Shown here one piece after another: positions 56,494-64,000 of a DNA stretch of 64,000 bases (position 1 is the first letter of the stretch; every line of letters begins with the position of its first letter). Both the position numbers and the translations under genes were made by a program. The stretch lies in contig NZ_VDQT01000001.1 in assembly GCF_007667275.1 (NCBI RefSeq), positions 806,001-870,000 of the forward strand, written 5' to 3'. Under the pieces are notes generated by a model. The model was not told the DNA's origin. It saw only the letters and a program-made list of their open reading frames with translations, and did not search any database. The stretch comes from Stenotrophomonas rhizophila. GTDB lineage: Bacteria; Pseudomonadota; Gammaproteobacteria; Xanthomonadales; Xanthomonadaceae.

Positions 56494-59400
56494 TCAGAAC
56501 TGGTAGCGGAAGCCCAGCTGCACCGACCACTGCGACACACCGACGTCGAAGCCGTCTGCGTCGTTGTTGGCCACTACCGGCTCATCCGCGCCGCGGAAGT
56601 TGTACACGTACTTGCCGTCCTTGATGCCCTGCAGGGTGGCCACACGCGCATCGGCGAAGAAGCCGTAGTCGTAGATGTTGCCCCAGTCCTTGTTGATCAT
56701 GTTGCCGACGTTCTGGATATCCAGCCAGATCTCCGACTTGTGACCCTTCATGAAGCCCGGCAGTTCCTGGCTGATGCGCAGGTCGAAGGTGTTGATCCAG
56801 CCGGTACGGAACTGGTTGGCCGGGGCGTAGCTGCCCGCGTACTTGGCCAGCTGCGGGTTGTTGGCCAGCCACTCGTTGAACGATGCTTCCATCGCCGCAT
56901 CCGGGGTGAAGGTGCTGCCTACAAGGTTGCCGAACAGCACGTCGCCCGGGCCCGCCGGCACGTAGAACAGGTCGTTCGCGATGCGGTTGTCGCCGTTGGC
57001 GTCGTTGACGTAGACGTAGCTGTACGGACGGCCGCTGCGGCCTTCGTAGACCAGGCCGACGCGGGTTTCGTAGTCACCGAAGAACTTGTGCTTCCAGTTC
57101 AGCGCACCCGACAGGCGGTCGCGGATCTGGTAGCGCGAGGTGTTCTCGATCTCGTCATTGGCGTTGAAGGCGTACTGGTAACCCCAGCCCGAGCTGGCGG
57201 TGGAGCTGGTCAGCGTGCCGACTTCGGTGGCATCGGTGTAGGTGTAACCGATGTTCCACGACCAGTCACTGGCGGCATCCCACGGCTTGGCCAGAGAGAC
57301 CGTGAACTGCGAGGTGCGGCCCTTGTCGGTGTTCGCGATCTCGTAGACAGAGTCGTAGGCGCGGTTGCGACCGGCGCGGTTGTTCCCGGTAGTCCAGGCC
57401 GTACCGGTGCTGGCAGTGGAGTAGTACATGTCACGACCGTCCGGACCCTGGTACTGCACCGGACCGAGGTTCAGGTTCTTGTAGTACAGGGCATCCTTGA
57501 CCTTGGTGACCAGCAGCTCGGCCGAGGCCACGATGCCGTACCACGGGGTCTCGTGATCGAAGGCCAGGTTGGCCTTGTACACCGACGGCATGTTGAAGTC
57601 GCTGCCGACGAAGTTGACGTTCTGCAGGTTCGAGCCCGGCGTGGTGGGAACCGGCTGGCCGTCCTTGTTCGGGTTGAACGGCAGCGCCGGGTTGTAGGAG
57701 GTATAGGCGTAAACCGAGTTGTTGAAACCGGTTGCCGAGTAGCTGTTGCTCAGCCACACCTGCGGGGCATCACCCTGGAACAGGCCCACGCCGCCGCGCA
57801 GCTGGGTCTGGCGATCGGTGTCGAAGGTGTAGTTGAAGCCTACGCGCGGCTGGATCAGGAACGTGTTGCTCAGCACTTCGCTGTTGTCGATGCCGAAGAA
57901 CTGCGACGCTGCGGCGTTGTAAGCCGGGGCCGGACTGGTGTCGGCGCGGTCGGCACGCACGCCCATGGTCAGGGTCAGGTTGTTGTTGACGTACCAGGTG
58001 TCCTGCACGAACAGGGCCAGGTTGCTGAACTTGTAGTCCGCCGGAATCGAGCCCGGGGTGCGTTCCGGGTTGTAGTTGTAGGTGCTCCAGCGGCCGGCAG
58101 CGAAGTTGTCCAAGCCATAGAAGCCGTACGCGCCCCACGAGTTGGCGCCGAAGTAATTGTAGATGTCGTTGGTGTCGTAGGAGGCACCGAACTTGACGTC
58201 GTGGTCACCCAGGGTCCAGGTAGCGGCGGCGTAGTAGTTCCACGCCTTGGTCTCCAGGATGTTGTTCTGCGAGTTGACTTCGGTACCCAGGTACAGCGAG
58301 TCGCCGCCCGGCGCGGTCGGGGTGCCGCCGAAGTAGATGCGGATGCTCGGCGCGTCGGTCGGCACGTTGCGGATCGCCGAGTACTCGCGGTACGAGGCCT
58401 TCAGCTCGGTCGAGAAGTTCGGCGACCAGTCGCTGAACAGCTGGGCGACATAGCTTTCGTTGGTCTTGTCGTGCTGGTACCAGTACGAGCTCAGCGAGGC
58501 CGAGCTGGTGGTCATGCCGTTGATGCGCAGCTTGCTCTGGTCGATCTTGCTGTAACGGATGTTGGCACGGTGGTCGTCGCTGATGTTCCAGTCCAGCTTC
58601 AGCGCGTACTCTTCCATCTCGGTGTCGCCGTTGCTTTCCAGGCCACCGGCGGCGATGCCGTAGCTCTGCGCGATCTGCTGCGCACGGGTCACGTCGGCCA
58701 GGGTGATCTGCGCGTTGGCCTTGCCCAGCGCGGTGCCGCTCAGGTCGGCGCCCGGGGCGGCCTGCTTGAACTTTTCATAGTTGGCGAAGAAGAACAGCTT
58801 GTCCTTCAGGATCGGGCCGCCCACGGTCATGCCGTAGGTTTCTTCCTTGGTGAAGCCCTTGAACGGCTGGCCTTCCGGGTTGTCGCCGAACCAGTCGCCG
58901 TCACGGTAGGTGCCGTAGACCGAGCCATGGAATTCGTTGGTACCGGACTTGGTCACCGCGTTGACGGTGGCACCGGCGGCGGCAGCGATGCTGACGTCGT
59001 AGTTGGACAGGTTGATGTCCAGCGCTTCGATCGCTTCCATCGCGACCGGCTGGCGACGGGTCGGCATGTTGTTGCCTTCCAGGCCGAAGGTGTCGCTGGC
59101 GGAGACGCCGTCGATGTTGATCGAGTTGAAGCGCGGGTTCTGGCCACCGGCCGAGATCGAGCCCGAGGCGCGGTCGATGAAGGTCACGCGCGGGTCAAGA
59201 CGCATCAGGTCCTGGATGTTGCCGCCGATCGACGGGGCCGTCTCGATCTGCTGCTGGCTGATGTTGGTGCCCGAGCCCATCTTGGTCGAACTGAACACTT
59301 CCGAGCCACCGGCCACGGCGACGACCTGGACAGCGTCCAGGTTGGTCGCGGCGACGTCGCCGGTCAGGGCGGCGTTGACGGTACCGGTCTGGTTCACGCC

Positions 59401-59706
59401 CAGGTACACGCCTTCTTCGGTCTTGGTACCTTCACCGGACTTGGTGATGGTGATCGTGTACGGACCACCCACGCGCAGGCCGCGTGCGTTGTAACGACCC
59501 GCAGCATCGGTCATGGCGCGGCTGACGGTGCCCGACTCGGTGTGCGTGATGGTGACTTCGGCGCCAGCAACAGGCTGGCCAGTGGCAGACATGACCTGGC
59601 CGCCAACACCGGCAGAGGTGCTCTGGGCGAAGGCGGGGGCGGCAGCAAGTACTGCCATGAGGCCAAGGGTGAGCTTGGACATCCGGAGACAGCGTGGGTC
59701 GATCAT
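56494..59706 (-). CDS. Oar-like TonB-dependent outer-membrane receptor
   Basis: A 1070-residue exported receptor. Signal peptide (about 1-28, ending APAFAQ), a carboxypeptidase-regulatory-like domain (about 30-110; 'GQVMSATGQPVAGAEVTITH'), then a plug with 'GSGTNISQQQIETAPSIGGNIQDLMRLDPRV', 'NINIDGV' type segments, and a 22-strand barrel ending in aromatic 'FRYQF'. This matches Oar proteins, abundant in Xanthomonadaceae, which import peptides/carbohydrates or serve as surface proteins; the substrate is not predictable. I start at 59706; GAGG lies 9 bases upstream. Confidence 0.92.
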   Translation of the reverse strand: MIDPRCLRMSKLTLGLMAVLAAAPAFAQSTSAGVGGQVMSATGQPVAGAEVTITHTESGTVSRAMTDAAGRYNARGLRVGGPYTITITKSGEGTKTEEGVYLGVNQTGTVNAALTGDVAATNLDAVQVVAVAGGSEVFSSTKMGSGTNISQQQIETAPSIGGNIQDLMRLDPRVTFIDRASGSISAGGQNPRFNSINIDGVSASDTFGLEGNNMPTRRQPVAMEAIEALDINLSNYDVSIAAAAGATVNAVTKSGTNEFHGSVYGTYRDGDWFGDNPEGQPFKGFTKEETYGMTVGGPILKDKLFFFANYEKFKQAAPGADLSGTALGKANAQITLADVTRAQQIAQSYGIAAGGLESNGDTEMEEYALKLDWNISDDHRANIRYSKIDQSKLRINGMTTSSASLSSYWYQHDKTNESYVAQLFSDWSPNFSTELKASYREYSAIRNVPTDAPSIRIYFGGTPTAPGGDSLYLGTEVNSQNNILETKAWNYYAAATWTLGDHDVKFGASYDTNDIYNYFGANSWGAYGFYGLDNFAAGRWSTYNYNPERTPGSIPADYKFSNLALFVQDTWYVNNNLTLTMGVRADRADTSPAPAYNAAASQFFGIDNSEVLSNTFLIQPRVGFNYTFDTDRQTQLRGGVGLFQGDAPQVWLSNSYSATGFNNSVYAYTSYNPALPFNPNKDGQPVPTTPGSNLQNVNFVGSDFNMPSVYKANLAFDHETPWYGIVASAELLVTKVKDALYYKNLNLGPVQYQGPDGRDMYYSTASTGTAWTTGNNRAGRNRAYDSVYEIANTDKGRTSQFTVSLAKPWDAASDWSWNIGYTYTDATEVGTLTSSTASSGWGYQYAFNANDEIENTSRYQIRDRLSGALNWKHKFFGDYETRVGLVYEGRSGRPYSYVYVNDANGDNRIANDLFYVPAGPGDVLFGNLVGSTFTPDAAMEASFNEWLANNPQLAKYAGSYAPANQFRTGWINTFDLRISQELPGFMKGHKSEIWLDIQNVGNMINKDWGNIYDYGFFADARVATLQGIKDGKYVYNFRGADEPVVANNDADGFDVGVSQWSVQLGFRYQF

Positions 59707-60029
59707 TGGGAGTAGCCTCGATGCGAGTTGGCGATGGCGGAAAAAAAACGCGCCCAAGCAGCCGTTCAGCGGCTGTATGGACTTTTATCTGGGTTCCCTT
59801 GCCGCAGGCTGGTTTCAGCCGCAACGGTTAACACTAGATTAACACAATAAGCCCGTTATATGACGATTTGGCGACAAAACACACGCCATCACAACGCGTT
59901 CGTGACACCGTCTTCACATTTGGCTGAATTGGGCCAACATGCAGGGGGGTTTCACCGTTCAGGTGATCGACAAGTTCCATGGCGCCCGGATGGGACCGCA
60001 CAGAGTGCCGATCCACCATTGCCGCCGGG
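59707..60029. promoter_or_regulatory. receptor upstream region with 11-bp-spaced direct repeats
   Basis: No gene is seen in these 323 bases. TTAACAC-TAGA-TTAACAC (59828-59845) is a direct repeat with an exact 11-base period in an AT-rich island, about 120 bases before the receptor start. CAGCCG-TTCAG-CGGCTG (59759-59775) would form a hairpin in the leader RNA. The rest is unremarkable. Confidence 0.5.
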
Positions 60030-60773
60030 TTACGCCAGGTGCTGGACCTGGCCGCGGTGCGCGATCCCGGCCGCCGACAGCAGCTGGACGGCCGCCGCAG
60101 CGGCGAGCGTCGGCTCACGGGCACTGCCGTCCTCGTCCAGCGAAAACGCACGCGCCCGCAGCGCGGTGCGCATCGGGCCGGGCTGCAACCCGCTGACCCG
60201 CACCGTGCTGCGGGCCAGTTCGTCATGCAGGGAGGCGATCAGCCCACGCAGGCCATGCTGGGCCGCCCCATAGCCGCCCCAGAAGGCACGCCCTACCCGC
60301 TCGGGATCGTCCACGGTGAACACCAGTGCGGCATCCTCGCGCTGGCGCAGCAGCGGCAGGCAGGCCTGGGCCAGCCAGGCCGGCGCGGTCAGGTTGACAT
60401 GCACCGCCCGCGCGAACGCGGCCGGGTCGGCATGTTCGAACGGGGTCAGGCCGGCAAAATCGGCCGCGCAGTACAGCACGCCGTCCAGCCGGCCGAGCTC
60501 GGACTGCAGCCGCTCGGCCAGGGTGGCGTAATCGTCCGGGGTAGCCCCTTCCAGGTCCAGCGGGTACAGCAGCGGCTCGGGACCTGCGGCCTCGACCGCG
60601 GCATACACGCGGTCGAGGCGGCGCGGTTTGCGCCCCAGCAGCACCACGGTGGCCCCTGCCTGGGCGCAGGCCACGGCAGCGGCGCTGCCGAAGCCGCCGC
60701 CGGCCCCGGCGATGAGAATGACGCGGTCGGCCAGCGACCCGGTCCCGACCCCGATGGACGGGACCGCGTTCAT
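60030..60773 (-). CDS. short-chain dehydrogenase-fold protein (YciK-like, degenerate catalytic site)
   Basis: A 247-residue Rossmann-fold protein. The cofactor loop 'ILIAGAGGGFGSAAA' and 'YPLDLEGATPDDY' are conserved, and 'GLQPGPMRTALRARAF' matches YciK. The catalytic tetrad is not: the YxxxK position reads Tyr-Gly-Ala-Ala-Gln ('GGYGAAQHGL'), and the Ser before it is replaced ('VFTVDDPERV'). Cofactor binding is likely, classical SDR catalysis is doubtful. It overlaps the glutaredoxin gene by 4 bases. Confidence 0.88.
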   Translation of the reverse strand: MNAVPSIGVGTGSLADRVILIAGAGGGFGSAAAVACAQAGATVVLLGRKPRRLDRVYAAVEAAGPEPLLYPLDLEGATPDDYATLAERLQSELGRLDGVLYCAADFAGLTPFEHADPAAFARAVHVNLTAPAWLAQACLPLLRQREDAALVFTVDDPERVGRAFWGGYGAAQHGLRGLIASLHDELARSTVRVSGLQPGPMRTALRARAFSLDEDGSAREPTLAAAAAVQLLSAAGIAHRGQVQHLA

Positions 60774-61081
60774 GGCTGCGAGGCCTCTTCGACGATGCGC
60801 TTGAGCTCGCCGGACTCGAACAGCTCCAGCACGATGTCGCAGCCGCCGATCAGCTCGCCGTTGATGAACAGCTGTGGGAAGGTGGGCAGGTTGGAGAAGC
60901 GCGGCAGGTTGGCGCGGATCTCCGGCTCTTCAAGCACGTTGACGGTGCGCAGCGCGACCGCGCCAGCGGCCATCAGCGCCTGCACGGCGCGGCTGGAAAA
61001 GCCGCACATGGGATACTGCGGGGTGCCCTTCATGAACAACACGAGGGGATAACGCTCCACTTCGGCCTGGATCTGTTGCAT
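60770..61081 (-). CDS. grxD: monothiol glutaredoxin (Grx4-like)
   Basis: A 103-residue CGFS-type glutaredoxin: 'VLFMKGTPQYPMCGFSSRAVQAL' holds the active Cys, then 'FPQLFINGELIGGCDIVLELFESGEL' binds glutathione. Such proteins carry Fe-S clusters with glutathione. The start is uncertain: ATG at 61081 gives a normal length; GTG or TTG codons up to 61108 extend it by up to nine residues with a GGGAG nearby. It is followed by the SDR-fold gene (ATGA). Confidence 0.9.
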   Translation of the reverse strand: MQQIQAEVERYPLVLFMKGTPQYPMCGFSSRAVQALMAAGAVALRTVNVLEEPEIRANLPRFSNLPTFPQLFINGELIGGCDIVLELFESGELKRIVEEASQP

Positions 61082-61182
61082 CACCGCCACCACACTCTCC
61101 CTGCGCAACGGGGCACCCCACCTCGGCGGTCGGATAGACTCCCTGTACGTTCATTGTAATCCTACTGGCCCCGCCGCGACCC

Positions 61183-61761
61183 ATGCCCTTCGAACTGCCC
61201 CGCCTGCCCTACGACCGTACCGCCCTGCAGCCGCACCTGTCGGCCACCAGCCTGGACCTGCACCACGGCCACCACCGCGCCTGCATCGATACGGTGAACG
61301 CGCGCATCGAGGGCACCGAACTGGCCGAGCTGGCGCTGGAGGAGGTCGTGCGCCACAGCCAGGGCAGCCTGTTCGACGCCGCCGCCCAGGCCTGGAACCT
61401 CGCGTTCTACCGGCAATGCCTGGGCCCGCGCGCGGGCGGCGATCCGCAGGGGCGGCTGGGCGAACGGGTCAGCCGCCATTTCGGCGATGCCAGGCGCCTG
61501 CGTGAAGAGTTCGACCGGGCCGCGCTGGGGCTGTTCGGCTCGGGCTGGGTCTGGCTGGTGCAGCACCCGTCGGGGGCGCTGGCGATCCAGGTCACGCGCA
61601 ACGCCGGCACACCCCTGACCGGCGACAGCACACCCCTGCTGGCCTGCGATGTGTGGGAGCACGCGCATTACACCGACTACCAGAACGACCGCGGGCGTTA
61701 CCTCGAGGCGTTCTGGAAGCTGGTCAACTGGGACTTCGTCGCCAGCCAGCTGCGCGATTGA
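61183..61761 (+). CDS. superoxide-dismutase-fold protein lacking one metal ligand
   Basis: A 192-residue homologue of Fe-superoxide dismutase over its whole length. By alignment with E. coli SodB, ligands His26 ('DLHHG'), Asp156 and His160 ('DVWEHAHY') are kept. His73 is Leu ('AQAWNLAFY', where SodB has QVWNHTF). The gateway Tyr34 position is Cys after a one-residue deletion ('HHRACID'), while Gln69 and the 'GSGWVWLV' and 'NAGTPLT' blocks are kept. It is therefore unlikely to be a normal dismutase. It diverges from grxD by about 100 bases and ends next to a REP array. Confidence 0.88.
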   Translation: MPFELPRLPYDRTALQPHLSATSLDLHHGHHRACIDTVNARIEGTELAELALEEVVRHSQGSLFDAAAQAWNLAFYRQCLGPRAGGDPQGRLGERVSRHFGDARRLREEFDRAALGLFGSGWVWLVQHPSGALAIQVTRNAGTPLTGDSTPLLACDVWEHAHYTDYQNDRGRYLEAFWKLVNWDFVASQLRD

Positions 61762-61766
61762 AGCGA

Positions 61767-61910
61767 GTAACGACCAACGGTCGTTACCTACCGGAATGTC
61801 GCAAGGCAGGTCACGACCGTTGGTCGTGATGCCCCGCACCCCGGTAGGTCACGACCGTTGGTCGTGACGTCAGGCAACCTGGTAGGTCACGACCGTTGGT
61901 CGTGACGTCA
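61767..61910. repeat. four-copy REP array at the sod/purK junction
   Basis: A reverse unit (61767-61793, GTAACGACCAACGGTCGTTAC) and three forward units (about 61808-61830 with a GCAG head, 61843-61873, 61881-61910) built on GTCACGACCGTTGGTCGTGAC. The last two share GGTAGGTCACGACCGTTGGT and the tail CGTGACGTCAGGC. The final unit's TCA is the purK stop codon. Confidence 0.88.
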
Positions 61911-63059
61911 GGCGTCGCGCAGCGACGCTGCCGCGGGGGCAACCTGCGCAGCGCGATCCAGCTGCGCCCCCACTGCATCGAGCGCAGCGCCCAACGCAGC
62001 GGCATCGTCCTCGCGCAGGGTGGCGTGGCCTACCTTGCGACCCTCGCGCGATTCCTTGCCGTAGTCGTGCCAATGGCCGCCGGGCTGCGCCAGCACGGCC
62101 TCGGCATCGGGCATCTCGCCGATCCAGTTGAGCATGCAGGCATGCCCGAGCATGCGCGTATCGCCCAGCGGCAGGCCGAGCACCGCGCGCAGGTGGTTTT
62201 CGAACTGCGAGGTTTCGCTGCCTTCGATGGTCCAGTGCCCGGAGTTGTGCACGCGCGGCGCCATTTCGTTGGCCAGCAGTTCGTCGCCGCGGCAGAACAG
62301 TTCCAGCGCGAACACGCCCACGTAGTCCAGCCGCTCGGCCAGGGTCTGCGCGTAGCCGATGGCCGCCTCGTACTGCGCCGGCGCCAACCGGGCCGGCGCG
62401 ACGCTGGCCGAGAGCACGCCATCGACGTGCCAGTTGCCGGTCACCGGCCAGGCGCGGAACTCACCGTCGATGCCGCGCACCGCGACCACGCTCACTTCGC
62501 GCTCGAACGCGACGAAGCCTTCCAGGATCAGGCCGGTGCGCTCGACCTGGGCGCCCAGCGCCAACCAGGCCGCGTCGATGTCGGCGGCCGTGCGCAGGCG
62601 GAACTGGCCCTTGCCGTCGTAGCCGAAACGGCGGGTCTTGAGGATGCACGGCAGGCCGAACGCGTCCACCTGGGCGGCGAGCTCGTCGCGGCTGCGGATA
62701 TCGGCGAACGGCGGCAGCGGAATGCCCAGTTCGCGGAACAGGGTCTTCTCGCTCAGCCGATCCTGGGCCACCGACAGCGCATCCGGGTTGGGATACACCG
62801 GCACCCGCTCGGCCAGGAAGCGGGCGCTGCGCGCCGGCACGTTCTCGAAATCGAAGGTCACCACGTCGACCCGCTCGGCGAACGCAGCCAGCGCTGCCTC
62901 GTCCTCGAACGCGGCCACCTGCAGCGGCGCGAGCTGGCCCCCGCAGGCATCGGCGGCGGGGTCGAACAATTCAAAGCGCAGCCCCATCGGGGCACCGGCC
63001 AGGACCATCATGCGGGCGAGCTGGCCACCGCCCAGGATGCCAACGGTCTGCACGGTCAT
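61908..63059 (-). CDS. purK: N5-carboxyaminoimidazole ribonucleotide synthase
   Basis: A 383-residue ATP-grasp enzyme of purine synthesis turning AIR into N5-CAIR. The N-terminal '[17 protein letters not shown]', the ATP-grasp blocks '[15 protein letters not shown]' and '[15 protein letters not shown]', and '[21 protein letters not shown]' are intact. It overlaps purE by 4 bases. Its stop codon lies inside a REP unit. Confidence 0.96.
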   Translation of the reverse strand: MTVQTVGILGGGQLARMMVLAGAPMGLRFELFDPAADACGGQLAPLQVAAFEDEAALAAFAERVDVVTFDFENVPARSARFLAERVPVYPNPDALSVAQDRLSEKTLFRELGIPLPPFADIRSRDELAAQVDAFGLPCILKTRRFGYDGKGQFRLRTAADIDAAWLALGAQVERTGLILEGFVAFEREVSVVAVRGIDGEFRAWPVTGNWHVDGVLSASVAPARLAPAQYEAAIGYAQTLAERLDYVGVFALELFCRGDELLANEMAPRVHNSGHWTIEGSETSQFENHLRAVLGLPLGDTRMLGHACMLNWIGEMPDAEAVLAQPGGHWHDYGKESREGRKVGHATLREDDAAALGAALDAVGAQLDRAAQVAPAAASLRDA

Positions 63060-63559
63060 TGGCGCGGATCGTCGTGGGCCATGACGTCTTCGGTCTGGCG
63101 GGCGCGGAAGGCGTCCAGCGCCTGGCCGATGACCGCCTGTTCCGGGGCCAGCATGGCGGCGGCGAACAGCGCGGCGTTGGACGCGCCGGCGTTGCCGATG
63201 GCGAACGTGGCGACCGGGATGCCGGCCGGCATCTGCACGATCGACAACAGCGAATCCATGCCGTTCAGGGCCTTGGACTGCACCGGCACGCCCAGCACCG
63301 GCACGGCGGTCTTGGCCGCGATCATGCCCGGCAGGTGCGCGGCGCCGCCGGCGCCGGCGATGATGGCGCGCAGACCGCGCGGACCGGCCTGCTCGGCGTA
63401 GGTGAACAGCACGTCCGGGGTCCGGTGCGCCGATACCACTTTCACTTCGTAGGGAACACCGAGCGCGTCGAGCTTCTGCGCCGCGTGCTGCATGGTTTCC
63501 CAGTCGGAGCGGGAACCCATGACGATGCCGACGAGCGGCGCGGATTGGTTGGGGGTCAT
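63056..63559 (-). CDS. purE: 5-(carboxyamino)imidazole ribonucleotide mutase
   Basis: A 167-residue class I PurE converting N5-CAIR to CAIR. '[14 protein letters not shown]', '[18 protein letters not shown]' (catalytic His), '[28 protein letters not shown]' and '[16 protein letters not shown]' are all conserved. Paired with purK by an ATGA overlap, the usual purEK operon. Confidence 0.97.
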   Translation of the reverse strand: MTPNQSAPLVGIVMGSRSDWETMQHAAQKLDALGVPYEVKVVSAHRTPDVLFTYAEQAGPRGLRAIIAGAGGAAHLPGMIAAKTAVPVLGVPVQSKALNGMDSLLSIVQMPAGIPVATFAIGNAGASNAALFAAAMLAPEQAVIGQALDAFRARQTEDVMAHDDPRQ

Positions 63560-63619
63560 TGGCCGTCACCTGCCTTAAAGACGTATTCTAGCCGTCTTCC
63601 ACGCACGACGAAGAGCCCC

Positions 63620-63889
63620 ATGGACCGCAAAGTCATCGACCGGCTGTGCTCGCCGCACACCCGCCAGCCCCTGTCCCTTCTCGACGCCAAGGGCCTGGAC
63701 GCGCTCAACAAGGCCATCGCCGCCGGCGGCGTGACCAAGGTCGGCGGCAGCCCGCAGTCGCAGCCGCTGCGCGAGGCGCTGCTGACCCGTGACCGCAAGG
63801 AGGTGTTCCGCGTGGACGACGGCATTGCGGTGCTGCTGCCGGAAGAAGCCATCGACACCGCCCAGATCGCCGATTTCCCGGAAAAATGA
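63620..63889 (+). CDS. Trm112-family protein
   Basis: An 89-residue protein beginning 'MDRKVIDRLCSPHTRQPLSLLDAKG' and ending 'FRVDDGIAVLLPEEAID', the two ends of a Trm112-like (UPF0434) fold, with an insertion of about 20 residues and only one Cys of the zinc site. Trm112 relatives activate methyltransferases in other organisms; here function is unknown. Its stop overlaps the nadC start (ATGA). Confidence 0.75.
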   Translation: MDRKVIDRLCSPHTRQPLSLLDAKGLDALNKAIAAGGVTKVGGSPQSQPLREALLTRDRKEVFRVDDGIAVLLPEEAIDTAQIADFPEK

Positions 63890-64000
63890 GCCCGGCCCCG
63901 CTGACGCCCCCGGCCCCGGACCAGGTCCAGGCCGACGTGGCCCGCGCCCTGGCCGAGGATATCGGCAGCGGCGATGTCACCGCCGCCCTGCTGCCGGACC
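63886..64000 (+). CDS. nadC: nicotinate-nucleotide pyrophosphorylase (3' end outside window)
   Basis: The first 38 codons of nadC: after a Pro-rich start, 'VARALAEDIGSGDVTAALLPD' matches the conserved N terminus of quinolinate phosphoribosyltransferase, which makes nicotinate mononucleotide for NAD. The start ATG overlaps the upstream stop. Truncated by the window edge. Confidence 0.88.
   Translation, partial: MSPAPLTPPAPDQVQADVARALAEDIGSGDVTAALLPD

Noticed and set aside
56425..59715. A 1096-codon open frame antisense to the Oar-like receptor
   Set aside because: The minus-strand receptor has a signal peptide, plug and barrel. The opposite frame is a composition artefact.

Overview
This is a high-GC gammaproteobacterial chromosome segment, most likely Stenotrophomonas or a close relative in the Xanthomonadaceae. 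The evidence is gene order (surE-pcm-nlpD; pyrG-eno-ftsB-ispD-ispF-truD; comEC-exbB-exbD-msbA-lpxK-kdsB), an Oar-type TonB-dependent receptor, a FimT-PilVWXY1E minor-pilin operon, and many GTAG-headed REP palindromes of the kind described as SMAG elements in S. maltophilia. There is no rRNA, insertion sequence, prophage or CRISPR array. Most of the window is core chromosome; the novelty lies in small features and in degenerate copies of familiar families.

Layout. 1-10.2 kb: an Mth938-like gene end, then minus-strand blocks nlpD/yqaA/pcm/surE and truD/ispF/ispD/ftsB/eno/pyrG, with smrA between them on the plus strand. 10.2-17.3 kb: a small exported protein, parE, a GNAT acetyltransferase, a phosphate transporter with its PhoU-like partner, and a CorC-type ion transporter with exoD. 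A proline-rich acidic leader ORF lies directly upstream of corC. 17.3-27.8 kb: single genes for stress and redox proteins (PPOX-fold protein, luciferase-like oxidoreductase, TrhO, FKBP lipoprotein, flavoprotein, FMN glutamate-synthase-like protein, a lone UDP-sugar dehydrogenase, a BLUF photoreceptor, TraB/GumN and GST), with REP clusters at several gene ends.

27.8-33.6 kb: tRNA-Leu(TAA); a HigBA-like toxin-antitoxin pair whose toxin has an in-frame amber codon; and an apparent FNR/Anr-controlled microaerobic group (hemN, group III truncated globin, a small membrane protein and a short CcoG-like ferredoxin membrane protein). A tRNA-Gly x3/tRNA-Cys cluster follows, next to pgsA and uvrC. 33.6-47 kb: pgsA-uvrC-thioredoxin/NHL protein, then kdsB-lpxK-msbA-exbD-exbB-comEC (lipid A and envelope supply plus DNA uptake), tRNA-Val and uvrB. 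47-54.7 kb: an orphan FimT, tRNA-Asn and the minor-pilin operon. 54.7-64 kb: ppnN, the Oar-like receptor, an SDR protein and monothiol glutaredoxin pair, a divergent superoxide-dismutase-fold protein, purEK, a Trm112-like protein and the start of nadC.

Most noteworthy: the leader ORF before corC; the superoxide-dismutase homologue lacking a metal-ligand histidine; the amber-interrupted toxin beside an intact antitoxin; REP elements whose own bases supply stop codons; and the FNR-box-linked cluster. Many genes are joined by ATGA or TGATG overlaps, indicating translationally coupled operons.
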